DNA of 64,000 nt from Stenotrophomonas maltophilia. Lineage in GTDB: Bacteria; Pseudomonadota; Gammaproteobacteria; Xanthomonadales; Xanthomonadaceae. Location of the stretch: positions 1-64,000 of the forward strand of contig NZ_NIVS01000032.1 in NCBI RefSeq assembly GCF_002205165.1, given 5' to 3'. The notes under the pieces were generated by a model. The model was not told where the DNA came from. It made no database searches and saw only the letters and a list, made by a program, of their open reading frames with translations. A program made the translations under genes and the position numbers. Of the stretch, positions 34,347 through 42,606 are shown piece after piece; within the stretch, counting starts at the first letter, position 1, and each line of letters starts with the position of its first letter.

Positions 34347-35693
34347 TCAGCCCCGCCACACGTCCACCAGCAACTTCACGTTCAACACGATGATCAACCC
34401 GCCGATCAGCCACGACAGCACGATCAGCCACCGCGGCGCCACCAGCGCGCCCATCTTGGCCTTGTCCGAGACGAACCGCACCAGCGGCACCACCGCAAAC
34501 GGCAGCTGCATCGAGAGCAGCACCTGGCTCAGCACCAGCAACCGTGCGGTGCCTTGCTCGCCATAGAGGGCCGTGACCACCACCACCGGCACGATCGCGA
34601 TGCCGCGGGTCATCAGCCGCCGCGCCCATGGCGCGATCCGCAGCCGCAGGAAGCCTTCCATCACGATCTGCCCGGCCAGCGTCGCGGTCACGGTGGAATT
34701 GATGCCCGAGGCGAGCAGAGCGACCGCGAACAACGTCGAGGCCAGGCCAACGCCCAGCATCGGCGCAAGCAGCTCGTAGGCCTGTTCGATCTCCTGCACG
34801 TCGGTGCGGCCGTGCGCATGGAACACCGCGGCGGCCAGGATCAGGATCGAAGCATTGATGAACAACGCCAGCATCAGCGCGATGGTGCTGTCGGTCACCG
34901 CCCAACGCAGCGCGCTGCGGCGACCGGCATCCGTGCGCGGGTAGGCGCGGGTCTGCACGATGGAGGAGTGCAGGTACAGATTGTGTGGCATCACGGTGGC
35001 GCCGATGATCCCGATTGCCAGGTACAGCGCCTTCGGATCGGTCACCACCTGGGCGTGCGGAATGAACCCGGCCAGCACCGCCTGCAGCGGCGGCGCGGCG
35101 ATGAAGATCTGGATCGCAAAGCAGCCGAAGATCACCAGCAGCAAGGCGATCACGAAGGCCTCCAGCGCGCGGAACCCACGGTTCATCAGCAGCAGGACCA
35201 GCACCACATCCACCGCGGTGATGATCGCGCCGGCCAGCAGCGGGATGCCGAACAGCAGCTTCAGGGCGATCGCCGTGCCGATCACCTCGGCCAGGTCGCA
35301 GGCAATGATCGCGATCTCGCACAGCAGCCACAGGCCAAGGTTCACCGGGCGCGAGTAGTGGTCGCGGCAGGCCTGGGCCAGATCGTGCCCGGTCGCGATG
35401 CCCAGCCGCGCCGAGAGCCCCTGCAGCACGATCGCCATCAGGTTGGAGAGCAGGATCACCGAGAGCAGCAGGTAGCCGAACTGCGCGCCACCGGCGATAT
35501 CGGTGGCCCAGTTGCCCGGGTCCATGTAACCGACCGAAATCATATAGCCCGGGCCCAAGAAGGCCAGCAAGCGGAACCACCAATGGCCACCGCTCGGGAC
35601 CGCGACGCTGGCGTTCATCTCACCCAGGCTGGGCGTGTGCCCGGCCGAGGACGGCCAGGCAGGGGAGTTCTCAGGGCGGTGTTGGATGTCCAC
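34347..35693 (-). CDS. mntH: Nramp-family Mn(II)/H+ symporter
   Basis: 448 aa from GTG 35693; ATG 35618 (423 aa, closer to the 412 aa of E. coli MntH) is an alternative, because the MntR-type box lies only 6 bp before the GTG. Eleven transmembrane helices. Metal-site motifs are MDPGNWATD in TM1 and MPHNLYLHS in TM6, both intact; TM6 has the Nramp MPH signature. Imports Mn(II), possibly Fe(II). Control by a manganese-sensing repressor is indicated by the box at 35699-35720. Confidence 0.9.
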   Translation of the reverse strand: MDIQHRPENSPAWPSSAGHTPSLGEMNASVAVPSGGHWWFRLLAFLGPGYMISVGYMDPGNWATDIAGGAQFGYLLLSVILLSNLMAIVLQGLSARLGIATGHDLAQACRDHYSRPVNLGLWLLCEIAIIACDLAEVIGTAIALKLLFGIPLLAGAIITAVDVVLVLLLMNRGFRALEAFVIALLLVIFGCFAIQIFIAAPPLQAVLAGFIPHAQVVTDPKALYLAIGIIGATVMPHNLYLHSSIVQTRAYPRTDAGRRSALRWAVTDSTIALMLALFINASILILAAAVFHAHGRTDVQEIEQAYELLAPMLGVGLASTLFAVALLASGINSTVTATLAGQIVMEGFLRLRIAPWARRLMTRGIAIVPVVVVTALYGEQGTARLLVLSQVLLSMQLPFAVVPLVRFVSDKAKMGALVAPRWLIVLSWLIGGLIIVLNVKLLVDVWRG

Positions 35694-35698
35694 GGGCG

Positions 35699-35720
35699 CA
35701 ATATAGCAGAGGCTATGTTA
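35699..35720 (-). promoter_or_regulatory. MntR-type operator of mntH
   Basis: CAATATAGCAGAGGCTATGTTA, centred on ATAGC-AGAG-GCTAT. As I recall the E. coli MntR box (AAACATAGCAAAGGCTATGTTT), 18 of 22 positions agree. It sits directly upstream of mntH. Confidence 0.8.
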
Positions 35721-35803
35721 GTAAGGCTTTGCAATCTGGGGCGTCCCAACGCCTTAACCCTGAACCGCGTATCGTCACCGCTCTTTTCAGATGGAGTGGG
35801 TGC

Positions 35804-36574
35804 ATGCGTTGGATCGTGTTGTTGGCCGCATTGGCCATGCCCGTAGTGGCGTGGTTGTCCCAGTCCGGCATGTTCGGCCCGACCAACGGTGCAGTTTCCG
35901 ACCAGTACCCGACGCTGCTGGTCGCCGCCGGGTACGCCTTCGCGATCTGGGGCCTGATCTTCCTGTGGGATGTGCTGTTCGGGTTCTGGCAGCTGCGCCT
36001 GCGCAAGCCGGACATCACCGGGGTTCGCCCGTGGGCTGCCGCCGGCTTCGCGCTCACCGCCGCCTGGATGCCGGTGTTCTCCAACCAGTGGTTCCTGCCA
36101 GCGCTGGCGATCATCTGGGCCGCCTTGCTCTGCCTGATCGTGGCCGCCTACCGCGCCTCGCCGGTCACCGCCCCGGGCGGCCAGCGAGCGTGGGCCGCGT
36201 ATCCGCTTGGCCTCCACGCTGGCTGGCTGTCGTTGGCGGCCTACCTCAACACCGCCCAGGTCATCGTCGCCTACGGTTGGCTGCCGACCGACAACATGCT
36301 CGGCTGGAGCCTGGTGCTGCTGGTCCTGGCCACGCTGCTGGTGCTGGTCGTCAACCAGCTGCTGCGCGGGCATTTTGCCTATCCGGCCGCGGTCATCTGG
36401 GCGCTGGCCGGTATGTACGTCAAGCAGTCCGGCTGGGATCTGCCCGGCGCGGCCAACATCGCCACCCTGGCGCTGGTGCTGATCGTCATCGTGGTGATCC
36501 AGACGGTGTGGCTGCGCGTACGCGCTTACCGCCAGCCGCGCGCCATCGCCGCCGCGCACCGTCATCGCCGTTGA
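35804..36574 (+). CDS. Tryptophan-rich TspO/MBR-like membrane protein
   Basis: 256 aa with seven or eight hydrophobic helices. YAFAIWGLIFLWDVLFGFW near residue 45 resembles the P/Y-AF-IWG-IF signature of extended TspO-related proteins; Trp is frequent throughout. TspO proteins bind porphyrins and sterol-like ligands, but this longer subgroup is uncharacterised. Start ATG 35804, divergent from mntH. Basic C-terminal tail (AHRHRR). Assignment is by motif only. Confidence 0.6.
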   Translation: MRWIVLLAALAMPVVAWLSQSGMFGPTNGAVSDQYPTLLVAAGYAFAIWGLIFLWDVLFGFWQLRLRKPDITGVRPWAAAGFALTAAWMPVFSNQWFLPALAIIWAALLCLIVAAYRASPVTAPGGQRAWAAYPLGLHAGWLSLAAYLNTAQVIVAYGWLPTDNMLGWSLVLLVLATLLVLVVNQLLRGHFAYPAAVIWALAGMYVKQSGWDLPGAANIATLALVLIVIVVIQTVWLRVRAYRQPRAIAAAHRHRR

Positions 36575-36596
36575 TTCTTTTTGTAGGAGACCCCTC

Positions 36597-36626
36597 ATGA
36601 ACATGTTGATGAAGGAGCGCCGCTGA
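36597..36626 (+). CDS. Nine-codon leader ORF coupled to the quinone reductase
   Basis: ATG 36597 encodes MNMLMKERR and stops at TGA 36624-36626, sharing its A with the ATG of the next gene (TGATG). A good Shine-Dalgarno, TAGGAGA, precedes it, while the reductase itself only has the AAGGAG inside this mini-ORF. Ribosomes may therefore load here and re-initiate. It could be a coupling leader or a chance reading frame. Confidence 0.4.
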   Translation: MNMLMKERR

Positions 36627-37603
36627 TGCGCGCTGCCATCCATACCACCTTCGGTGACCCGACCCAGGTCCTGCACGGCGGCGACGTGCCGCAGCCGGCC
36701 CCGGCGGCCGGCGAGGTGCGCATCCGCACCGTGCTGGCGCCCATCCACAACCACGACCTGTGGACCGTGCGCGGTCAGTACGGCTACAAGCCCGAGCTGC
36801 CCGCGGTCGGTGGCAGCGAAGGCACCGGCGTGATCGACGCGCTGGGCGAGGGCGTCGACGGCCTGAAGGTCGGCCAGCGTGTCAGCGCCGCTTCGGTGCA
36901 TGGCACTTGGGCCGAGTCCTTCATCGCCCCGGCGCGCATGGTGATCCCGATGCCGGACAGCATCGATGACAACACCGCCGCGCAGCTCATCGCCATGCCG
37001 CTCAGTGCCCTGATGCTGCTGGAGTTCCTGCAGGTGAAGCAGGGCCAGTGGATCCTGCAGAACGCCGCCAATGGCGCGGTCGGCAAAGCATTGGCGATGC
37101 TGGCCAAGGCGCGTGGCGTGCACTGCATCAACCTGGTGCGACGCGACGCCGGTGTGGCCGAGATGGCCGGGCTCGGCATCGACCACACCATTTCCACCGC
37201 GCAGTCCGACTGGATGGCACAGGTGCAGGCCAAGGTCGGCAAGGCATCGATCGCCGCGGCCGTGGATTCGGTCGGCGGGCGCGCCAGCAGCGAGTTGATG
37301 ACGCTGCTGGGCGATGGCGGCACACTGGTCTCGTTGGGGTCGATGACCGGCGAGCCGATGCAGCTCAGCTCGGGCGATGTGATCTTCAAGCAGGCCACGG
37401 TGAAGGGCTTCTGGGGCAGCAAGGTCAGCCAGGCGATGGCGCCGGAGGACAAGCGCCGCCTGGTCGGGGAATTGCTGCAGCTGGCCGCGCGCGGTGGGCT
37501 CAGTCTGCCGGTGGACGGTGTGTTCGGGCTGGATGCGGTGGCCGCTGCCGCCAAGGCCAGCCTGGAGCCGGGCCGTAACGGCAAGGTGCTGCTGCGCCCC
37601 TGA
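36626..37603 (+). CDS. Zinc-free MDR quinone-oxidoreductase-like protein
   Basis: 325 aa medium-chain dehydrogenase/reductase. The GroES-like domain is residues 1-125 (APIHNHDLWTVRGQYGYKPELPAVGGSEGTGVIDALGEGVDGLKVGQRV); the Rossmann domain has NAANGAVGKALAMLAKARG, an AxxGxxG-type NADPH motif. No structural-zinc cysteine cluster. Similar to trans-2-enoyl reductases and QOR-type quinone reductases. Probably reduces quinones or enones. Followed by a SMAG repeat that separates it from the convergent LysR gene. Confidence 0.85.
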   Translation: MRAAIHTTFGDPTQVLHGGDVPQPAPAAGEVRIRTVLAPIHNHDLWTVRGQYGYKPELPAVGGSEGTGVIDALGEGVDGLKVGQRVSAASVHGTWAESFIAPARMVIPMPDSIDDNTAAQLIAMPLSALMLLEFLQVKQGQWILQNAANGAVGKALAMLAKARGVHCINLVRRDAGVAEMAGLGIDHTISTAQSDWMAQVQAKVGKASIAAAVDSVGGRASSELMTLLGDGGTLVSLGSMTGEPMQLSSGDVIFKQATVKGFWGSKVSQAMAPEDKRRLVGELLQLAARGGLSLPVDGVFGLDAVAAAAKASLEPGRNGKVLLRP

Positions 37604-37612
37604 GAACGTCCG

Positions 37613-37680
37613 GTAGAGCCGACCGTTGGTCGGCTGCCCTGCATCGGGCGCCGCGTCAGCCGACCAACGGTCGGCTCTAC
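37613..37680. repeat. SMAG/REP dimer with GTAG heads
   Basis: Two perfect 24-bp inverted arms, 37613-37636 and 37657-37680, around a 20-nt loop. Each arm begins with GTAG at its outer end and contains an inner stem (GCCGACC-GTT-GGTCGGC). This is the form of the Stenotrophomonas GTAG family of REPs, known to be moved by RAYT transposases. Lying between convergent genes, it may also work as a transcriptional stop. The right arm overlaps the lysR gene end. Confidence 0.88.
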
Positions 37681-38570
37681 CTTTCCGCGCGCAATGCCTC
37701 GATCACCACGCGCATGGCGCTGGAGGAGTGCCGACGGCTGGGGTAGTAGGCGTAGTACCCGTCGAAGGGATCGCACCAGTCCTCCATGACACGCCGCAGT
37801 GCACCGGCGGCGATGTCATCGCGCACCATATCCTCCGGCAGATAGGCCAGGCCGGCACCGGCCAGCGCCGCGCGGTGGATCGCCCCGCTGCCGTTGAAGG
37901 TCCATTGGCCGTCCACGCGCACGTTCACTTCCTCGCCGTCTTTTTCCAGATCCCACACCATCAGCCCGCCGTGGGTGGGCAGGCGCAGGCCGATGCAGTT
38001 GTGTGCGGCCAGGTCGGTTGGCACCTGCGGCGCGGTGTGCGTGGCGAAGTAACCCGGGCTGGCCACGATCGCCATGCGCTGCGGTGGGCTGATCGGCACG
38101 GCGATCATGTCCCTGGCCACGCGCCCGCCCAGCCGGATACCGATGTCGTAGCGCTGGGCGACGATGTCGGCCAGGCCGTAATCGATGGTCAGTTCCACGT
38201 GCAGGTCGGGGTAGGCGGGCAGCACCGCGGACAACCGCGGCCAGACGATCGTGTTGGCCGCATGTTCGGCGGTGGTGATGCGGATGGTGCCGGCCGGGCG
38301 GTCACGGTATTCGCTGATCGCGGCCACTTCGGCTTCGATCTCCTGCATGCGCGGGGCGACGGTGTCGTACAGCCGCTCGCCGGCCTCGGTCATCGAGACG
38401 CTGCGCGTGGTACGGGTCAGCAGGCGCACGCCCAGGCGCTCTTCCAGCCCGCGCACGGTGTGGCTCAGCGCGGACTGCGAGACGCCAAGCTGGGCGGCGG
38501 CGCGGGTGAAGCTGCGCTCACGTGCGACGGTGACGAACACCTGCAGGTCGTTGAAGTTCTCGCGGGCCAT
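37677..38570 (-). CDS. LysR-family regulator (next to the cupin gene)
   Basis: 297 aa from ATG 38570 (MARENFNDLQVF); an in-frame start at 38609 adds an unlikely leader. HTH at residues 1-60 (TRAAAQLGVSQSALSHTVRGLEERLGVRLLTRTTRSV), effector domain with IRITTAEHAANTIVWPRL. Belongs to the CrgA/DmlR-like LysR group. Divergent from the cupin gene. Its TAG stop codon lies inside the right arm of the SMAG repeat, so the C-terminus may have been reset by repeat insertion. Confidence 0.86.
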   Translation of the reverse strand: MARENFNDLQVFVTVARERSFTRAAAQLGVSQSALSHTVRGLEERLGVRLLTRTTRSVSMTEAGERLYDTVAPRMQEIEAEVAAISEYRDRPAGTIRITTAEHAANTIVWPRLSAVLPAYPDLHVELTIDYGLADIVAQRYDIGIRLGGRVARDMIAVPISPPQRMAIVASPGYFATHTAPQVPTDLAAHNCIGLRLPTHGGLMVWDLEKDGEEVNVRVDGQWTFNGSGAIHRAALAGAGLAYLPEDMVRDDIAAGALRRVMEDWCDPFDGYYAYYPSRRHSSSAMRVVIEALRAER

Positions 38571-38771
38571 GGGGCGGGCCGGGGGCGCATGGCAGTCATG
38601 CGCGTCCATGATGCGCGGGCGGGACTGATGAACTCAAGCGGCATTCTCTCTGTGCATTGATGAGTCAAGGTCATGGCTGCATCCCGGTTGCGATGGGTAG
38701 TGTCCGCACCGGGGCGCGCCTACAGTGGTCTTCCCGCGGCGGGATCCGTCGCTCCCCCAGGAGATCGCTTC
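38571..38771. promoter_or_regulatory. Divergent lysR-cupin promoter region
   Basis: Contains two related elements about 31 bp apart, TGATGAACTCAAG (38626-38638) and TTGATGAGTCAAG (38657-38669). The latter includes the dyad TTGA-TGAG-TCAA. They are plausible paired LysR sites. Confidence 0.4.
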
Positions 38772-39236
38772 ATGGACCTGTTCACTGCCGCGCTGTCGCT
38801 TTCGATGGCCGCCACCGGTCCCGCCGGGACGGCACCCATCCGCATCACCAGCGCCGGCAGCACTGCCTCTGCCGCCGGTCCGGCCGACTACTTCACCGGG
38901 CGTGCCCGCATCGATGCACCGTTCCAGGCCGATGCACCCGCACGTGTCGGTGGTGCCACGGTCACCTTCGAACCCGGCGCCCGCACCGCATGGCATACCC
39001 ATCCGCTGGGCCAGACCCTGATCGTGACGGCAGGCGTGGGCAGCGTGCAGGAGTGGGGCAAGCCCGCGCGCGAGATCCGCCCCGGCGACATCGTCTGGAT
39101 TCCGCCGGGCGTCAAGCACTGGCATGGCGCGCAGGCCACCACCGCGATGACGCATATCGCGATCGCCGAAGCGGTCGATGGCTCGCCGGTGACGTGGATG
39201 GAACAGGTCAGCGACGCGCAGTACCGCGGCGGCTGA
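38772..39236 (+). CDS. Cupin-domain protein
   Basis: 154 aa from ATG 38772, with AGGAGA 7 nt upstream. Single cupin barrel: motif 1 [17 protein letters not shown] (metal His, His, Gln) and motif 2 [17 protein letters not shown] (His, His). This arrangement is common in (R)-mandelonitrile-lyase-like and carboxymuconolactone-decarboxylase-associated cupins. The N-terminus is mildly hydrophobic ([14 protein letters not shown]) and might be a short signal. Probably controlled by the divergent LysR protein. Confidence 0.8.
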   Translation: MDLFTAALSLSMAATGPAGTAPIRITSAGSTASAAGPADYFTGRARIDAPFQADAPARVGGATVTFEPGARTAWHTHPLGQTLIVTAGVGSVQEWGKPAREIRPGDIVWIPPGVKHWHGAQATTAMTHIAIAEAVDGSPVTWMEQVSDAQYRGG

Positions 39237-39314
39237 ACGTCGGCGCGTGACGCGGACGGCCGTGTCACATCCGCCTGCGTACCCTTCCAGGCAGATCGAC
39301 ACAGGAGAAGGGTC

Positions 39315-39971
39315 TTGAGCAGTGTTTTCATCGTCGGCGCCGCCGGCAAGGTTGGCCGTCATCTCGTCAAGCAGCTGGCTGACAGAGCGCATCGCGTGCT
39401 CGCGCTGCATCGCCGTGCCGGGCAGGGCGATGAACTCAGCGCGCTGGGGGCTACGCCGGTCTCTGGTGACCTCACCGCCATCGACGTGGATACGCTCGCC
39501 GGCAGCATGGCCGGCAGCGATGTCGTGGTCTTCACCGCCGGTGCGGGCGGCGCTGGTGTGGAGGTGACCAACGCCATCGATGGCCGTGGCCTGGCGCTGG
39601 CCGTGGATGCCGCCCGGCAGGCCGGCGTGCGCCGTTTCCTGCTCGTCTCGGCATTTCCGGAAGCCGGCCGCAACAAGGCCATGGGCGAGGGCTTCGAGAA
39701 TTACATGACGGTCAAGAAGCGCGCCGATGTGTATCTGGCCGCGACCGATCTGGACTGGGTGATCCTGCGCCCGGGCACCTTGAAAGATGCAGCAGGCACC
39801 GGCCGCGTCGCCGCGGGTCCGGCGATCGCCTATGGCGACATTCCGCGCGCCGATGTGGCCGCCACGCTGGTCGCGCTGGTGGAACACCCGGAGGTGCGGC
39901 GCACGATCATCGAACTGACCGAAGGCGACCAGCCTGTTGATGAAGCGATCGCAGCGCTTGCCCGCGCGTAA
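39315..39971 (+). CDS. NAD(P)-binding atypical short-chain dehydrogenase (YwnB-like)
   Basis: 218 aa starting at TTG 39315, with AGGAGAAGG upstream. Dinucleotide motif GAAGKVGRHL at residues 8-17, then VVVFTAGAGG and RFLLVSAFPEAG. This is the NAD(P)H-binding/NmrA-like group, which lacks the classical YxxxK in its usual place (an YMTVKK segment follows). Members act as flavin or quinone reductases or redox-sensing proteins. No operon partner. Confidence 0.82.
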   Translation: MSSVFIVGAAGKVGRHLVKQLADRAHRVLALHRRAGQGDELSALGATPVSGDLTAIDVDTLAGSMAGSDVVVFTAGAGGAGVEVTNAIDGRGLALAVDAARQAGVRRFLLVSAFPEAGRNKAMGEGFENYMTVKKRADVYLAATDLDWVILRPGTLKDAAGTGRVAAGPAIAYGDIPRADVAATLVALVEHPEVRRTIIELTEGDQPVDEAIAALARA

Positions 39972-39996
39972 CCGGGGCCGGCCGGTGCGGCAGTGG

Positions 39997-40002
39997 TAAA
40001 AT
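39997..40002 (+). promoter_or_regulatory. Extended -10 box before the M14 peptidase gene
   Basis: TGG-TAAAAT, an extended -10 (TGnTAnAAT-like), 34 bp before ATG 40037. Confidence 0.4.
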
Positions 40003-40036
40003 CGCGCTTCCACACCGCAACACAGACGAGCACGCC

Positions 40037-40963
40037 ATGAACGACGCCTCCTTCTATCCCATCGGTACCCCTGGCCAGCCCTGGGGCGCTGCGGAGAAGG
40101 CGCAGTGGCGTGCCCGCCAGCTGCCGCAGCGGCGCTATGCCGATGACGTGCTGCCGGTGCTGGAGGCATTGCGCAGCCGCTTCGAGGTGAGCCAGTACGG
40201 CACGTTGGATTACGCCCCGGACCAGTACCAGCTGTTCGCCGTGCGCAGCCGTGACTGGACGCCGGCGCTGCCGACGATGCTGGTCACCGGTGGCATCCAC
40301 GGCTACGAAACCAGCGGCGTGCAGGGCGCCTTGCAGTTCCTGCAGACCCGCGCGGCCGACTATGCCGGCCGTGCGAATCTGCTGGTCGTGCCCTGCGTCA
40401 GCCCGTGGGGCTATGAGCGCATCCAGCGCTGGAACGCCGATGCCATCGATCCGAACCGCTCCTTCATGGCCAACAGCCCGGCGGCTGAATCGGCCGCGCT
40501 GATCGCCCTGGTCGCGCCGCTGCGCGGCAGTATCGTGATGCATATCGATCTGCACGAAACCACCGATACCGATGAAACCGAGTTCCGCCCGGCCTTGGCC
40601 GCGCGCGACGGCAAGCCGTTCGAACCGGGTCTGATCCCGGATGGGTTCTATCTGGTGGATGACACCGAAAATCCGCAGCCGGCGTTCCAGACCGCCGTCA
40701 ATGCGGCCGTCGAGCGGGTGACCCATATCGCCCCGGCCGACGACAAGGGCGAGATCATCGGCTCGCCGGTGGTGGCCCCGGGCGTGATCGAGTATCCACT
40801 GGAAAAACTGGGCCTGTGCGCCAGCGTCAGCGGCGCGACCTACACCACCACGACCGAGGTGTATCCGGACAGCCCGCGCGCCACCCCGCAGCAGTGCAAT
40901 GACGCCCAGGTAGCGGCGATCTGCGCGGCAATCGATTACGCGTTGGCTGCCCCCAGGAACTGA
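40037..40963 (+). CDS. M14 family metallocarboxypeptidase-like protein
   Basis: 308 aa, without a signal peptide, so cytoplasmic. Zinc ligands: GGIHGYETSG (HxxE) and the later His in IDLHETTDTDE; the probable catalytic Glu lies in TTTTEVYPD. Related to the succinylglutamate desuccinylase/AGBL-like M14 branch rather than digestive carboxypeptidases. The last 28 bp overlap the convergent LysR gene. Confidence 0.82.
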   Translation: MNDASFYPIGTPGQPWGAAEKAQWRARQLPQRRYADDVLPVLEALRSRFEVSQYGTLDYAPDQYQLFAVRSRDWTPALPTMLVTGGIHGYETSGVQGALQFLQTRAADYAGRANLLVVPCVSPWGYERIQRWNADAIDPNRSFMANSPAAESAALIALVAPLRGSIVMHIDLHETTDTDETEFRPALAARDGKPFEPGLIPDGFYLVDDTENPQPAFQTAVNAAVERVTHIAPADDKGEIIGSPVVAPGVIEYPLEKLGLCASVSGATYTTTTEVYPDSPRATPQQCNDAQVAAICAAIDYALAAPRN

Positions 40964-41802
40964 TCCAGCAACCACAGCGCTGCCGGCCCCAGCGGTGCGC
41001 CTTTCTGCCACACCGCGTCCGTGGAAACCAACCGTGGCCAGCCGGGCAGGGGCAGCTCCACCAGCATGCCCCGGCCATAGCGCGCGACCAGTGCACGTGG
41101 CAGTTCGGCCCAGCCAAAGCCGTCCTCGGTCATCTCCAGCACCATCAGATAGTCCGAGGCCGACCACATGCGCCCGCGTGCTTGGCCCTCGCGCAGCGCA
41201 TCGCCACTCAGGCAGATCTGGCGATGACGGGCCAGGTGCGATTCCTCCGGTGCGGGCAGCGCGGCCAGCGCGTGATCGGCGGCAACGAACACCGCCATCT
41301 CCGCACGCAGGGGCAGGGCGCGAACCGCCAGTTCGGAGGGGTACGAAGGCTGATGCGGGATCAGCCCGAGATGGGCACGGCCGCGCTGCACGACATCAAG
41401 CACATCGCTGCCTTCGGCATCCAGCCACTCCAGCTCGATATCCGGAAACCGCTGTTCGAACCGGCGCAGCAGGTGCTGGTCGGGGTTGAGCTGATAGATG
41501 TCCGAGAACACCAGGCTCAGGCGCGGCTCCACCTCATCGGCCAAACGGATGCTGAGTTGCTCCAGTCGGTCGGCGGCAGCCAGGATCTCCTGCGCATGGC
41601 CAAGCACTTTACGGCCGTCTTCGGTCAGCACCGGATAACGGCCGCTGCGGTCGAACAGGGTCAGGCCCAGGTCGGCCTCCAGCGTGGCGATCGCCGTACT
41701 GATCGTCGACTGGGTTTTCTTCAGGCGGCGTGCCGCGGCGGAGAACGAGCCGAGTGCCGCAGCCTCGACGAAGGCATGCAGGGATTCCGGGCCATAGCGC
41801 AT
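40936..41802 (-). CDS. LysR-family regulator next to the SMR pump genes
   Basis: 288 aa from ATG 41802 (MRYGPESLHAFVEAAALGSFSAAARRLKKTQ, a standard LysR opening, residues 1-60); longer in-frame starts at 41832 and 42015 would run into the divergent pump gene. Effector domain follows. Divergent from the mdtJ-like gene, with a perfect 7-bp-arm dyad in the shared region, so it probably controls the efflux pair. The 3' end overlaps the M14 peptidase gene by 28 bp. Confidence 0.86.
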   Translation of the reverse strand: MRYGPESLHAFVEAAALGSFSAAARRLKKTQSTISTAIATLEADLGLTLFDRSGRYPVLTEDGRKVLGHAQEILAAADRLEQLSIRLADEVEPRLSLVFSDIYQLNPDQHLLRRFEQRFPDIELEWLDAEGSDVLDVVQRGRAHLGLIPHQPSYPSELAVRALPLRAEMAVFVAADHALAALPAPEESHLARHRQICLSGDALREGQARGRMWSASDYLMVLEMTEDGFGWAELPRALVARYGRGMLVELPLPGWPRLVSTDAVWQKGAPLGPAALWLLDQFLGAANA

Positions 41803-41826
41803 GGATGTATCGCCTTTGTCGATGGG

Positions 41827-41848
41827 TTCCATCTTTGGTCTGATGGAA
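41827..41848. promoter_or_regulatory. Candidate LysR operator of the SMR pump genes
   Basis: TTCCATC (41827-41833), 8-bp spacer, GATGGAA (41842-41848), perfectly inverted. Located 24 bp upstream of the lysR ATG and 63 bp upstream of the first SMR gene. Confidence 0.55.
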
Positions 41849-41911
41849 AATCCGATGATAATGGCCGCGTCGCTCGGGTGCCATCGCCCGGCCGCAATCA
41901 AGGAGCTTTCC

Positions 41912-42283
41912 ATGCACACACAGGTGCAGTCGCAACCCCGTGCCCGTGGCGGTCTGATCGCCTGGGCCTGCCTGACCGTGGCGATCGTCGCCGAAGTGGT
42001 CGGCACGTCGTTCATGGCCGATGCCGCCCGTCATGGCGGCTACCTCGGCTATGGGGTGATGGCCGTGGCCCTGGCCATTTCGTATTACTTCCTGGCGCTG
42101 TCGGTGCGCGGCATCGCGGTCGGTGTCGCCTACGCGGTGTGGGAAGGCCTGGGCCTGACCCTGCTGACCCTGGTCGGCATATTCGTGTTCAACGACAGTC
42201 TGTCGGGGCAGCAGATGATCGGGCTGGTGATGGCGGCGGTCGGCATCGTCTGCGTCACCCTCGGCGAGGAGCACGCGCCATGA
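41912..42283 (+). CDS. SMR-family transporter subunit, MdtJ-like
   Basis: 123 aa with four transmembrane helices. ATG 41912 follows AGGAG. The essential TM1 glutamate is kept (VAIVAEVVGTSFM), and GVAYAVWEGLG in TM3 is the SMR signature. Pairs with the next gene, overlapping by 4 bp, as in E. coli mdtJI, which exports spermidine. Heterodimeric drug or polyamine efflux is the likely role. Confidence 0.85.
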   Translation: MHTQVQSQPRARGGLIAWACLTVAIVAEVVGTSFMADAARHGGYLGYGVMAVALAISYYFLALSVRGIAVGVAYAVWEGLGLTLLTLVGIFVFNDSLSGQQMIGLVMAAVGIVCVTLGEEHAP

Positions 42284-42600
42284 ACCTCACTGCCTTCCTG
42301 TTCGTGCTGTGTTCGGCATTGATCGACATCGCCGCCAACATGATGGTCGCCAAGTCCGATGGCTTCCGTAAGCCGGCCTGGGGCTTCGCCGCGATCGTGC
42401 TGGTCTGGATCGCCTTCGCGCTGCTCGGCCAGGCCGTCAAGACCCTGGATCTGGCCACGGCCTATGCGATGTGGGGCGCCATTGGCGTGATCGGTACCGC
42501 GCTCTGCGGGCGCGTGCTGTTCGGCAATCGGTTGCGTCCGATCGGCTGGGCAGGGATCGCACTGGTCACCGGCGCGGTGGTGGTGCTGTCCAGCCACTGA
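42280..42600 (+). CDS. SMR-family transporter subunit, MdtI-like
   Basis: 106 aa, four transmembrane helices. MdtI-like features: SDGFRKPAWGF, then GQAVKTLDLATAYAMWGAIG, then RLRPIGWAGI. The universally essential TM1 Glu is replaced by Asp16 (SALIDIAANMM). Acidic character remains, but proton coupling may differ. Probably forms a heterodimer with the preceding subunit. Confidence 0.85.
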   Translation: MNLTAFLFVLCSALIDIAANMMVAKSDGFRKPAWGFAAIVLVWIAFALLGQAVKTLDLATAYAMWGAIGVIGTALCGRVLFGNRLRPIGWAGIALVTGAVVVLSSH

Positions 42601-42606
42601 CCGTGG

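Noticed and set aside
37613..37680. Simple rho-independent terminator
   Set aside because: The arms are 24 bp with a 20-nt loop, GTAG heads and no U-run. A SMAG repeat explains the sequence better, although termination may be a side effect.
41182..42279. Long upstream extension of the MdtI-like frame (to 472 codons)
   Set aside because: The extension runs antisense through the LysR gene and through mdtJ. The ATGA overlap at 42280 and the SMR length of 106 aa fix the real start.
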